Origin: Flavobacteriales bacterium
GTDB lineage: Bacteria; Bacteroidota; Bacteroidia; Flavobacteriales_D; Parvicellaceae
Assembly: GCA_029243225.1 (NCBI GenBank)
Contig: JAQWSL010000086.1
Location: 1 to 35,087, forward strand
Reading direction: 5' to 3'
DNA length: 35,087 nt
Part shown: in pieces, positions 9,260 through 17,710 of the stretch
Numbering within the stretch: position 1 is the first letter of the stretch
Layout: each line of letters opens with the position of its first letter
Notes under the pieces: generated by a model
Told to the model about the DNA's origin: nothing
Databases searched by the model: none
Seen by the model: only the letters and a program-made list of their open reading frames with translations
Program-made: the position numbers and the translations under genes

Positions 9260-10723
9260 TTAATATTTTATAAGTCTAACATCTAATGAATCTTCTGAAT
9301 TAAGCAATTGAAGTTCTTTATTTATAAATACATCTAATAATTCATTCTGATGCTCTAAATCAATAAATAGCACTGTAGAATCCCAATTAAAAAAGAAAGT
9401 GAAAATAGTGTCTTTATCAATTCCGTTATATTCATAAGTTTCACCAAAAGCAAAATGATTTAAGGAAGGAAAGTGAGTGTTTATTCTGTTATTTAAATCA
9501 TCCATGTTTTGAGATAATTGAGCAATTTTCTGCAATTTGTTCTTATACAAATCTCTTTCTTCAGAAATAGAATTGAATTTTTGATTATTATTTTCTAATA
9601 ACTTATTCAATAATGCTGCTTCGTCAAGTTCTTTAGAAGATAAGTTTACAACTTTCAATTTAACACTAGAAAGATCATAATTTTGAAGCTGATTTTTCCA
9701 CTGTTTTTTTGTTGGTTCATCTACATAAAAACCTCCAACATGAAGAGTGATTAGAGATGAATCGTCAAAAAATAAAAACTCTTTTTTAACAAGCTCTAAC
9801 TGATTATCAACAAGAATTGTTTTTTCAACAAACTCATTAGCGTTTTGATTAAAAATAGATTCCTTAATAATATCTGAAAACTTCAAGATGCTAGGAATTA
9901 CAATTAAGAGCAAAATAAATACAACGTAAAATTTAACCTTTCTTTCTGTCTTTGGATTAATGAACTCTACTTTTGGGAATTTCAAAAGTCTAATAATCAA
10001 AAAAGTTGACAAACAAATAAAAACACTATTTAGAGAAAACAAATAAAATGCACCTGCAAAATAGTCCCAATTTCCAACAGCCATACCATATCCAACTGTA
10101 CATAAAGGAGGCATTAGTGCTGTTGCAATTGCAACACCTGGTATAACAGTTAAACCAGCATTTTTACTACTAGTTGCTGCAGCGATAATGCCAGCCAACC
10201 CACCAAAAAATGCAATTAAAATATCGAAAACATAAGGCTTAGTTCTAAGAAGAAGTTCAGATGTTTCAGCCTTCAAAGGGGTTATTAAAAAAAATATGTA
10301 GGAAGCAAGTAAACTCACCCCTACCATAACACCAAAATTAATTAGCGATCTTATTAGAATTTTAAAATTATTAGTCGCAAGAGAAAGCCCAATTCCTCTT
10401 ATAGGCCCCATTAAAGGAGAAATAAGCATAGCACCAATAATAACTGCATTAGAATTGTTATTAAGACCAATAGATGCTACAACAATTGAACAAATTAAAA
10501 TCCAAATACTTGACCCTTTAAAATCAATTTCTGAAATAATAGCGGAGATTGTTTTTTTCGGACTTACTTCTTCATCTATTGAAATGAGTTTTTTTAAAAA
10601 ATTAAAAACTGAAAAAGGAAGATCTTTTATCTGCATTGATTTAACATCAATTTTTGTAGGATCATAATCTACCTTTTCTTGAGAGTTCCTGTCATCTATT
10701 TTGTCATCTAAATCCTCATTCAT
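9260..10723 (-). CDS. DUF389 family inner-membrane protein
   Basis: A 487-residue membrane protein. After about 65 polar residues, six hydrophobic segments between about residues 70 and 285 carry the DUF389 signature, including NAVIIGAMLISPLMGPIRGIGLSL and IPGVAIATALMPPLCTVGYG. The last 200 residues are soluble, partly coiled-coil (LLENNNQKFNSISEERDLYKNKL), and probably lie outside the membrane. Family members are named for a conserved hydrophobic domain; no transport substrate is firmly established. It lies 10 bases after the patatin-like gene and 3 bases before the SUI1 gene, indicating an operon. The long extra C-terminal domain with its coiled coil could contact a partner; that is inference. 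Confidence 0.9.
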   Translation of the reverse strand: MNEDLDDKIDDRNSQEKVDYDPTKIDVKSMQIKDLPFSVFNFLKKLISIDEEVSPKKTISAIISEIDFKGSSIWILICSIVVASIGLNNNSNAVIIGAMLISPLMGPIRGIGLSLATNNFKILIRSLINFGVMVGVSLLASYIFFLITPLKAETSELLLRTKPYVFDILIAFFGGLAGIIAAATSSKNAGLTVIPGVAIATALMPPLCTVGYGMAVGNWDYFAGAFYLFSLNSVFICLSTFLIIRLLKFPKVEFINPKTERKVKFYVVFILLLIVIPSILKFSDIIKESIFNQNANEFVEKTILVDNQLELVKKEFLFFDDSSLITLHVGGFYVDEPTKKQWKNQLQNYDLSSVKLKVVNLSSKELDEAALLNKLLENNNQKFNSISEERDLYKNKLQKIAQLSQNMDDLNNRINTHFPSLNHFAFGETYEYNGIDKDTIFTFFFNWDSTVLFIDLEHQNELLDVFINKELQLLNSEDSLDVRLIKY

Positions 10724-10733
10724 AATTGTGAAT

Positions 10734-13028
10734 TTAATAATTTAAAAGTTGTTTTAATTTTTTAAATGAATTTTTATTATCGACAGATTTTAATGCATTA
10801 AAAATTCTTTTTTTATCTCTAGGGGTTAAATGCCAACTCATCGAAATCTCATCATCTTTATCTTGATCCATGTAAATGGTTACCAAGTCAACATCTCCTT
10901 GAAACCAACCTTCCATCATCTCAAGATTTTGATCACTATTGTAATCGTGAACTCTTAGTAAATTTTTATAAACAGAAATGAATGGCGACAATAAAGTTGT
11001 CAATAAGCTTCCGCTATTGGGATTATCAACTTCAAATTGTTTCTGTTTGTCTCTAATTTGTATTATAACTATTCCGCTAGTATTTCGATTAATCCATTTT
11101 TTGAAATTATGTATGAAATTTAAACTTGTTTTCATTCCAAAATTATCTCTAAGGCCTGCATCCATAATTTCAATAGAGGGTTTTGTTGGCAACAAAACCA
11201 TGGGCAATATGTATGGGAATGTTGCATTCATTCTTAAAACCGATGTCATTTTAATATTACCACTATTATTATCTTTAAATAGAGATTGAAATTCCAAATC
11301 TTCAATTGAAGAATAAGAAGAAGTGAATTTGTCATTGACAGTTTTGGTCAAGTATGAAACAGGTTGAGCACTAATTAAAATTCGTCTACCATCATTAACA
11401 ATAGATGGGGAGAAAATCATCATGGGCATTTCTGAATTAAGCTCAGGAACACTATAATCATTTAATCTTTTTTGACTGAAAGCTTTTAAATTGTCTTCCA
11501 ATTTATTTTCAAAAAACCACCCCCTGTCTTTTGTATAAGAATAACTCCCATCTCTAAAAGATTGGTACCTAATAAGCATATCTGTAGTAGCAATACTAAA
11601 TGCTAATTGATTTAATAAATCTTTTGAAATATTGGTTTTTAAATCTTCCGATTTAAAGATAAATGATGAATCAATTATGCTCTTGTGCATCATTTCTCTA
11701 TAATAAGCAGCGCCAATCATCCCACCAGAAGCTCCTGTAATTAATTGAGTCTGATTGTATATTTTATTATCTGATATACTATCTAAAAAGTTAAGCACAT
11801 GAATAGACCACAATGCAGAACGCAAACCACCTCCACTAATGTTTAAAAAAATCATTTTAGGCTTAGAATTCTCATCAATAGAACTGTTCTTATTTTTCCA
11901 ATTATTAAGCATCTTGAATGCCTGATCATTTGAAAAGTTTAAATCATTTTCATTATTAACATTTTTCAATAAATTGTCATATGAATAATCAACATTTTTG
12001 GAATAATCAATCCCATATGCATAATTATGAAATCTAAATACTCCGTATTGATTAGAAACGAAATTAAATAAGAAAAATATTACAATACAAATTGAGAGTG
12101 TCCAACCTTTTAAAAAAGAGTAAATTGAACTGAAAAACATTATTAACAATGTGAAAAGCAACAAAATACTTGCACCTGCAGGAATATTAAACAATTCATA
12201 ATCTCTAAGAAGACCAAGTGAAATAAAAGTTACAATTAGTGTTATCTCAAAAACAGATGCATTAATATGATTTTGAGAAAAAACTTTATCAATTAATGTT
12301 CTTTCATAATGTTCTGTAGATCTAGCTAAAGAAATTTTAAAAAAACCAGACATATAAGTATCTATTCTCTTATTTCTGTTTTCTTTAATTTTACTAGAGA
12401 TTGTTTTTTTCTTCATAAGAGTAGACTCTCTTACTCTTTTATTTAAAATATCATCGTAATAATCTTCAGATTTTCCGCTAATAGCATACACATTTTTATT
12501 GAATCTTATAAAATAAATAACTGCTATAAAATAGAAAACTACTAATCCTAGAATCAAAGAAAAAATACAAAGCATGACATCTGAAGTATTTAAAAATTGC
12601 TCGTATTTTAAAAAGAAATAAGTTTTATAAACAAGTGTTAAAATGAAAACTATTGGAATAATCATGTTGTTAATACAAAACTTAAGAAATGGCCTTGCCA
12701 AAGTTGCCAAGAACAAAAATTCTGAAGAAAACATAATGTAGCTGTAAATATGAAAAGCCATAATAAACCCACCTAAAGAAAATCCTAAAATGGCAAAAGA
12801 ATAGACATTAATATCACCATTATATTCTGGAGCTAAGAAGAGAGAAACAATTCCAAAATTTTTACCAACTACGTTAATTACATATAAATAAAGCAGAAGC
12901 CAAAAAACAAGTAATACATGATTTCTTTTAAGATGAAGAAGTAAAAGCTGAAATGGGAAAAAATAAAAAAACCGTGCTAAAAAACTAGATTTAGTTTTCT
13001 TTTGCAATATAGGTGGTGAATCTTCCAA
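10734..13028 (-). CDS. Patatin-like phospholipase with N-terminal membrane segments
   Basis: A 764-residue protein. The first 330 residues hold about seven hydrophobic segments (near 35-53, 77-100, 120-138, 150-175, 258-275, 283-305, 310-325). The rest is a patatin-like lipase: oxyanion loop SGGGLRS (398-404), nucleophile elbow GASGG with Ser434, and the dyad Asp623 in DAGLRDNFG, a DAG variant of the usual DG[GA]. Both catalytic residues are present, so it should hydrolyse acyl esters, probably phospholipids, next to the membrane. No ATG precedes the conserved part; the TTG at 13026-13028 is the first start-like codon after an in-frame TAA and is taken as the start, with another TTG seven codons on. 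It is 10 bases ahead of the DUF389 gene. The substrate is unknown. Confidence 0.88.
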   Translation of the reverse strand: MEDSPPILQKKTKSSFLARFFYFFPFQLLLLHLKRNHVLLVFWLLLYLYVINVVGKNFGIVSLFLAPEYNGDINVYSFAILGFSLGGFIMAFHIYSYIMFSSEFLFLATLARPFLKFCINNMIIPIVFILTLVYKTYFFLKYEQFLNTSDVMLCIFSLILGLVVFYFIAVIYFIRFNKNVYAISGKSEDYYDDILNKRVRESTLMKKKTISSKIKENRNKRIDTYMSGFFKISLARSTEHYERTLIDKVFSQNHINASVFEITLIVTFISLGLLRDYELFNIPAGASILLLFTLLIMFFSSIYSFLKGWTLSICIVIFFLFNFVSNQYGVFRFHNYAYGIDYSKNVDYSYDNLLKNVNNENDLNFSNDQAFKMLNNWKNKNSSIDENSKPKMIFLNISGGGLRSALWSIHVLNFLDSISDNKIYNQTQLITGASGGMIGAAYYREMMHKSIIDSSFIFKSEDLKTNISKDLLNQLAFSIATTDMLIRYQSFRDGSYSYTKDRGWFFENKLEDNLKAFSQKRLNDYSVPELNSEMPMMIFSPSIVNDGRRILISAQPVSYLTKTVNDKFTSSYSSIEDLEFQSLFKDNNSGNIKMTSVLRMNATFPYILPMVLLPTKPSIEIMDAGLRDNFGMKTSLNFIHNFKKWINRNTSGIVIIQIRDKQKQFEVDNPNSGSLLTTLLSPFISVYKNLLRVHDYNSDQNLEMMEGWFQGDVDLVTIYMDQDKDDEISMSWHLTPRDKKRIFNALKSVDNKNSFKKLKQLLNY

Positions 13029-13085
13029 GTTATATAATAACGATGTTTAGGCGCTAAGGTTTTAAAAACACAAAGATTTTAATCT

Positions 13086-13562
13086 TTATTTATCTCTTGA
13101 CAATAAATTTTTTTCTTGTGTGAAAAACAAAGCTAAATAAATGAGATTAATTGCCATCATATTTAATGGTGCAACTGCTGTACCATTTATACCAAAAAAT
13201 ACAAATGGCGAAACAACATAGCAAAGCTGAAAAATAGCATAAATAGAAAATCCGATTTTCATTCTATAAAACATCAATGCAACTCCTAACAGAGCTAGAA
13301 CATCTAAAATTGATCTTATTAAAAAAAGCAATGACACTTTCTGAAGTCCCTTCTTTGACACATCAATTTCACTGTCCGTCCATCTTAAAAGCTCATTGTT
13401 TATCATCTCGTAAGAAGCAGAATCTTCAACCATACTGTCAACATCTAAAGATGAATATGTCAGAAACTTTGTAGAATCGAAGGCCATGCAATAAACAAAA
13501 CCCAATACACTTAAAAAGCATAATATTTTCAAACCTTTAAAAGATTCTTCAGACTTAACCAT
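13086..13562 (-). CDS. Small four-helix membrane protein, unknown function
   Basis: I do not recognise this 158-residue protein. It has a hydrophobic segment near residues 10-28, a polar loop with several acidic residues (VDSMVEDSASYEMINNELLRWTD, roughly 40-65) probably outside the membrane, and three further hydrophobic segments near 77-103, 108-128 and 132-150, ending in a charged tail. It starts at ATG 13562, five bases after the M61 peptidase stop, so the two are coupled; 57 bases separate it from the patatin-like gene downstream. Context suggests an accessory membrane protein to one of those neighbours, but this is a guess. Confidence 0.72.
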   Translation of the reverse strand: MVKSEESFKGLKILCFLSVLGFVYCMAFDSTKFLTYSSLDVDSMVEDSASYEMINNELLRWTDSEIDVSKKGLQKVSLLFLIRSILDVLALLGVALMFYRMKIGFSIYAIFQLCYVVSPFVFFGINGTAVAPLNMMAINLIYLALFFTQEKNLLSRDK

Positions 13563-13567
13563 AGCTA

Positions 13568-15226
13568 TTAATTATTAAGCATTTTATAGTTATAATATTG
13601 ATTGTTATTGGGAGAACATAAAACAAGTCTTTTTAGCTCACCTGTTCTCTCAAAAGAAATTACTATTTCATCATTTTGGAAATATTCGAGCCACTTGTTT
13701 AAATCGTTGTTCAATTTAAAACCGTTAACAGAATGGATCTTATCATCAATTACAAGTCCAGAATTGGCTCCTGAACCTCCTTCTAAAACATTAAAAACTT
13801 TAAAACTACCGTTTACCCAATTAACTTTTACACCATAATTCCAAATTTTATTTTCGGAAGGCTTTTGTGAAAAAGTCCAATTGTAAAAGTCAAATGCTTC
13901 CTTTAAATAAGAATTAAAATCTTTGGTTCCGTAGATTAAGTCATTAAAAATATCATCAAAACTTGTTCCCGAAATTTTTTCAAGTAAATTTTGATACGAC
14001 TGCCTATCGTAACCAATAATTTCACTACTGCCAGAGTACATCTCCCTAATAACATCGTGTAATGAGAAATCATTATTGGTTTGTTGTCTTATTCTAGCAT
14101 CGCAAATTAGCGCAATAAGAGCACCTTCTACATAAATTGACACTTTTCTCCCAGGAACACCAGCAACATACCCATCCAACCATGTGTCAAAACTTGACGC
14201 TGAAACAGAATAATGTTTTCTTCCGTCATTATGGAAATGTCGCAGAAGCAAAGTTTCGAGCTCTTTAAAATATTGTTTAATACTAAACACATTGGATTCA
14301 AATAAGATTCGATCTCCCATGTAAGTAGTCACACCTTCTGTAACATAGCCCATTAGAGTATAATTCTCTTTGCAATAATCATATGGCAGCATATCTTTTG
14401 GACGTATTCCTTTAACATTCCAAGTATGGTATAATTCATGTGAAGACACTCCTAGCAGGCTGTTATACTTTTGTTTGAAAACATCGTAAGAAGGACCTAA
14501 CAAAATAACAGTAGAGCGCTGATGCTCTACACCATGATAAGCTTGATAGGGTGTAATTTGAAATAAAAAATAATATTCTTTTACAGGGAAACTACCAAAT
14601 TTTTCGATTTGATAGTCTGTGAATTTTTTAAAATCATCGATTAATAGCTTCCAGTCTGGCTTAACTTCCCCTTGAAAACACAAATAAAAAACAACCCCAG
14701 ATGAAGTGTATTGATATTCCTTTAATGAATTACTGCATATAAATGGAGAATCTACCAGCTCATGAAAGTTAGCAGCTTTGAAATGATTACCTATAATATG
14801 TTTTAAAGAAGTTGCTACAGTATAATCATTAGGTAAATTTAAATGAATATTACATTCATCATCTATTGAAGTGGCATCAAAAAGACAGCAATTAATTGGA
14901 TTAACATACAATTGATTTTCATCTAAATAAGTAGACCCAGCATTAAGTTCATTAGCATAATAAAAATAAGTAACAATAACTGTATCAACACCAGCTGTAT
15001 TAACCAACCATTGATCCTTTGTTGTTTTAGTAAAGTTTAAATTACTACCTAAATTGTCTTTGACAATCAAATCTTTTACATTCTTCGCAAAATTACCAAG
15101 CTCATATCTTCCTGGTCTCCAAGACGGTAAGTTTAGTGAAATAGTGGATCTATCATTCACATTAAACTCAGCCGATATTTCAATAAAATGTTGTTGAGGA
15201 TTATTTATTTTAAAATTATATTTCAA
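13568..15226 (-). CDS. M61 family metallopeptidase with PDZ domain
   Basis: A 552-residue zinc peptidase of family M61 (glycyl aminopeptidase-like). The N-terminal beta domain (1-170) carries LPSWRPGRYELGNFAKNV at 33-50, a hallmark of the family. The zinc site is HELYH at 263-267 within SSHELYHTWNVKGIRP, with the third ligand probably Glu297 in VTEGVTTYMGD. A PDZ-like domain follows at about 465-545 (GGSGANSGLVIDDKIHSVNG). No signal peptide is seen, so it is probably cytoplasmic. The frame begins at TTG 15224-15226; an in-frame TAA lies three codons upstream and no ATG occurs in the conserved N-terminal part, so the TTG start is needed. The gene heads the minus-strand cluster running to 8915. 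Family members tend to prefer N-terminal Gly, Ala or acidic residues. Confidence 0.93.
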   Translation of the reverse strand: MKYNFKINNPQQHFIEISAEFNVNDRSTISLNLPSWRPGRYELGNFAKNVKDLIVKDNLGSNLNFTKTTKDQWLVNTAGVDTVIVTYFYYANELNAGSTYLDENQLYVNPINCCLFDATSIDDECNIHLNLPNDYTVATSLKHIIGNHFKAANFHELVDSPFICSNSLKEYQYTSSGVVFYLCFQGEVKPDWKLLIDDFKKFTDYQIEKFGSFPVKEYYFLFQITPYQAYHGVEHQRSTVILLGPSYDVFKQKYNSLLGVSSHELYHTWNVKGIRPKDMLPYDYCKENYTLMGYVTEGVTTYMGDRILFESNVFSIKQYFKELETLLLRHFHNDGRKHYSVSASSFDTWLDGYVAGVPGRKVSIYVEGALIALICDARIRQQTNNDFSLHDVIREMYSGSSEIIGYDRQSYQNLLEKISGTSFDDIFNDLIYGTKDFNSYLKEAFDFYNWTFSQKPSENKIWNYGVKVNWVNGSFKVFNVLEGGSGANSGLVIDDKIHSVNGFKLNNDLNKWLEYFQNDEIVISFERTGELKRLVLCSPNNNQYYNYKMLNN

Positions 15227-15263
15227 CTTATGTTACATTAGTTTATTTAGGGCAATTTCATGT

Positions 15264-15293
15264 TAAATTTATATTAAAAAATTTATTCTCAAA
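15264..15293 (-). promoter_or_regulatory. Candidate promoter for the M61-to-SUI1 cluster
   Basis: On the minus strand TTTG (15290-15293) is followed after 18 bases by TAAATTTA (15264-15271), which matches TANNTTTG except for the last base. It lies about 38 bases before the TTG start of the M61 gene and would serve the cluster 15226-8915. Confidence 0.35.
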
Positions 15294-15307
15294 TGTTATT
15301 TTCCACA

Positions 15308-15315
15308 TATATTTG
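15308..15315 (+). promoter_or_regulatory. Candidate -7 element for ATP-grasp gene
   Basis: TATATTTG matches TANNTTTG exactly and lies 25 bases before the ATG at 15341. No convincing TTTG is found 17-23 bases upstream (the region reads TTTATT), so only the -7 half is clear. A perfect 12-base palindrome follows immediately. Confidence 0.4.
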
Positions 15316-15327
15316 AATATCGATATT
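15316..15327. repeat. 12-base perfect palindrome at expected transcription start
   Basis: AATATCGATATT is its own reverse complement and begins directly after the -7 element at 15308-15315, so it would cover the start of transcription. It could be an operator for the ATP-grasp gene, but short AT-rich palindromes also arise by chance. Confidence 0.3.
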
Positions 15328-15340
15328 TATAACTAAAACC

Positions 15341-16255
15341 ATGAAAGAATTTGATGTAATATTACTTACTGAAAGCTGCTATGAAAATCCCAAAGAATTA
15401 GACCAGTATGTTCAAAATGTAATTACCGAAGATGGACTTGTAAAAAATGCACTTGAAGATCTTGGTTGCAGAGTGAAAATTGTTCCATGGGATAAAAAAG
15501 ATTTTAATTGGTCATCTGCATATGTTGCAATTTTCAGAACTACCTGGGATTACTTTCATCGATTTAAAGAATTTAACAACTGGCTTATTTCAGTGAAAGA
15601 AAAAATACAACTGGTCAACAGTTACCAAGAAATAATGTGGAATCTTGACAAACATTACTTAAAGGAACTCTCGGAGAAAAATATTAATATTCCATCATCT
15701 CATTTTATCCCTAAAAAAACCAATCATTCCCTTTCAGACATAATGGATCAAACTAATTGGAATAAAATTGTTCTTAAACCTACTATTTCTGGAGGAGCAA
15801 GACACACTTTCAAAATAACAAAAAACCAAGTCAGCAATTATGAAGACAAATTCAAAGAATTAATCAAACATGAAGATTTCATGATTCAAGAATTTCAAGA
15901 TAACATTTTAACAAAAGGAGAGATTTCATTTATGCTTTTTGGCGGAAAATATAGTCATGCTGTGAGAAAAATGGCAAAGAAAGGAGATTTTAGAGTTCAA
16001 GATGATTTTGGTGGCAGTGTACACCAACACCAAGCAAATGCAAAAGAAATTTCTTTTGCTGAAAATGTAATTTCAGTTTTAGAAAAACAACCAATATATG
16101 CCAGAGTAGATGTTATTTGGGATAACAATAACGAATTAGCAGTTTCAGAGTTAGAATTAATAGAACCTGAGTTGTGGTTTAGGTTTAAGCCCGAATCAGC
16201 TCAAAAAATGGCTCATTTAGTGTTTAAAAAATTAAATGAGATTAAAAACATTTAA
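15341..16255 (+). CDS. ATP-grasp ligase-like protein (DcsG/RimK-like)
   Basis: A 304-residue ATP-grasp protein. An N-terminal pre-grasp region (1-105) carries IFRTTWDYFHR; the ATP-grasp part includes IVLKPTISGGARHTFKI (about 144-160), the hinge DFMIQEFQDNI near 180-190, GEISFMLFGGKYSHAVRK and the metal-binding end YARVDVIWDNNNELAVSELELIEPELWF. These are shared with O-ureidoserine cyclo-ligase DcsG of D-cycloserine biosynthesis and with glutathione synthetase/RimK-type enzymes, which join a carboxylate to an amine or thiol through an acyl phosphate. No cycloserine genes lie nearby, so a different small-molecule or peptide substrate is likely. ATG at 15341; single gene, 60 bases ahead of lpdA. 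Fold confident, substrate unknown. Confidence 0.85.
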   Translation: MKEFDVILLTESCYENPKELDQYVQNVITEDGLVKNALEDLGCRVKIVPWDKKDFNWSSAYVAIFRTTWDYFHRFKEFNNWLISVKEKIQLVNSYQEIMWNLDKHYLKELSEKNINIPSSHFIPKKTNHSLSDIMDQTNWNKIVLKPTISGGARHTFKITKNQVSNYEDKFKELIKHEDFMIQEFQDNILTKGEISFMLFGGKYSHAVRKMAKKGDFRVQDDFGGSVHQHQANAKEISFAENVISVLEKQPIYARVDVIWDNNNELAVSELELIEPELWFRFKPESAQKMAHLVFKKLNEIKNI

Positions 16256-16284
16256 AACATCTCTTTATAGAAAAGAAGATTTAT

Positions 16285-16292
16285 TAAATTCG
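16285..16292 (+). promoter_or_regulatory. Weak -7 element candidate for lpdA
   Basis: TAAATTCG matches TANNTTTG at all but one position and lies 23 bases before the lpdA ATG. No upstream TTTG at suitable distance is seen. The same TANNTTCG variant occurs before the receptor pair and before marR. Confidence 0.22.
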
Positions 16293-16315
16293 CACTCTAA
16301 TTAAACTTTTAGCAA

Positions 16316-17704
16316 ATGGAATATGATGTAATTGTTGTAGGTAGTGGTCCTGGAGGATATGTAACTGCCATAAGAGCTTCTCAGTTGGGTTTAAAAACTG
16401 CTGTTGTAGAAAAAGAATCGCTGGGTGGAGTTTGTTTAAATTGGGGTTGTATTCCTACAAAAGCTTTGCTAAAAAGTGCAAATGTATTTGACTACATCAA
16501 CCATGCAGAAGATTACGGTATTCAAGTTAATGGCTTTAAAGCTGATTTCAATAAAATAGTTAAAAGAAGTCGATCAGTTGCAGAAAAGATGAGTGGTGGC
16601 GTTCAATTTTTGATGAAAAAAAACAAGATAGACATTATCATGGGGATGGGTAAAATTTTACCTGGGAAAAAAGTGGTTGTTACAGATGATAAAGGGAAAT
16701 CTACTGACTACACTGCTAAAAACATCATTATAGCAACAGGTGCAAGATCTAGACAACTTCCAAATTTAGAACAAGATGGTGAAAAAATAATTGGCTACAG
16801 AGAAGCCATGGTTTTACCCAAACTACCTAAAAAAATGGTTGTTGTAGGTTCTGGAGCAATTGGTGTTGAATTTGCATATTTCTACAATTCGATGGGTGTA
16901 GATGTAACTGTTGTTGAATTTATGCCAAAAATTGTTCCTGTAGAAGACGATGAAATATCAAAACAACTTGAGAGAACACTTAAAAAACAAGGTCTAAAAA
17001 TAATGACCAATTCATCTGTTGAAAAAGTTGACAAAAGCGGCAAATCTTGTGAAGTAACCGTTAAAACTAAAAAAGGTGAAGAAAAAATATCTTGCGATGT
17101 TGTACTTTCAGCAGTCGGTATAGAAGCAAATATTGAAGGAATTGGATTAGAAGAAGTTGGTATAGTCGTAGATAAAGGAAAAATTATTGTAAACGATTAT
17201 TTCGAAACAAATATGCCTGGTTACTATGCCATAGGAGATGTAATTCCAGGGCCAGCTCTAGCACACGTTGCATCTGCTGAAGGAATTACTTGTGTAGAAA
17301 AAATTGCTGGATTAAGCCCTGAACCAATAGATTATGGCAATATTCCTGGGTGCACTTACTGTAGTCCAGAAATCGCCTCTGTTGGAATGACTGAACAAGC
17401 AGCTAAAGATGCGGGTTATGAATTAAAGATTGGAAAGTTTCCATTTTCAGCATCTGGAAAAGCTAGTGCTGCTGGTCATAATGATGGATTTATCAAACTA
17501 ATTTTTGATGCTAAATATGGAGAGCTTCTTGGTGGACACATGATTGGGTCTAATGTTACTGAAATGATTGCAGAAATTGTAGCTATAAGAAGACTCGAAA
17601 CGACAGGTCATGAATTAATAAAAACCATACATCCTCACCCAACAATGAGTGAAGCAATTATGGAAGCTGCTGCTGCAGCTTATGACGAAGTTATTCACAT
17701 GTAG
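16316..17704 (+). CDS. lpdA: Dihydrolipoyl dehydrogenase (E3)
   Basis: A 462-residue flavoprotein that reoxidises dihydrolipoamide on the E2 subunits of the pyruvate, 2-oxoglutarate or branched-chain 2-oxoacid dehydrogenase complexes, passing electrons via FAD to NAD+. Seen are the FAD-binding GSGPGGYVTAIRASQLG near residue 9, redox-active CLNWGCIPTK (Cys40, Cys45), the NAD-binding GSGAIGVEFAYFYNSMG, the second FAD motif YYAIGDVIPGPALAHVAS, and the C-terminal HPHPTMSE with His441 and Glu446 as the catalytic dyad. Start ATG at 16316. No E1 or E2 gene is adjacent, so this is a stand-alone lpd that may serve several complexes. It converges on the gene at 17711 with six bases between stop codons. 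Confidence 0.97.
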   Translation: MEYDVIVVGSGPGGYVTAIRASQLGLKTAVVEKESLGGVCLNWGCIPTKALLKSANVFDYINHAEDYGIQVNGFKADFNKIVKRSRSVAEKMSGGVQFLMKKNKIDIIMGMGKILPGKKVVVTDDKGKSTDYTAKNIIIATGARSRQLPNLEQDGEKIIGYREAMVLPKLPKKMVVVGSGAIGVEFAYFYNSMGVDVTVVEFMPKIVPVEDDEISKQLERTLKKQGLKIMTNSSVEKVDKSGKSCEVTVKTKKGEEKISCDVVLSAVGIEANIEGIGLEEVGIVVDKGKIIVNDYFETNMPGYYAIGDVIPGPALAHVASAEGITCVEKIAGLSPEPIDYGNIPGCTYCSPEIASVGMTEQAAKDAGYELKIGKFPFSASGKASAAGHNDGFIKLIFDAKYGELLGGHMIGSNVTEMIAEIVAIRRLETTGHELIKTIHPHPTMSEAIMEAAAAAYDEVIHM

Positions 17705-17710
17705 GAACCC

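Noticed and set aside
10978-11289. Open plus-strand frame of 103 codons opposite the patatin-like gene.
   Set aside because: Antisense to the catalytic domain, low-complexity hydrophobic composition, no promoter or homology signs.
15341-16255. D-cycloserine biosynthesis cluster suggested by the DcsG-like gene.
   Set aside because: No other cycloserine gene (DcsC, DcsD, DcsE or DcsI type) is present nearby.
17705-17710. Expected bidirectional terminator between convergent lpdA and the lipoprotein gene.
   Set aside because: Only six bases separate the stops and no hairpin with a T-run is visible there.
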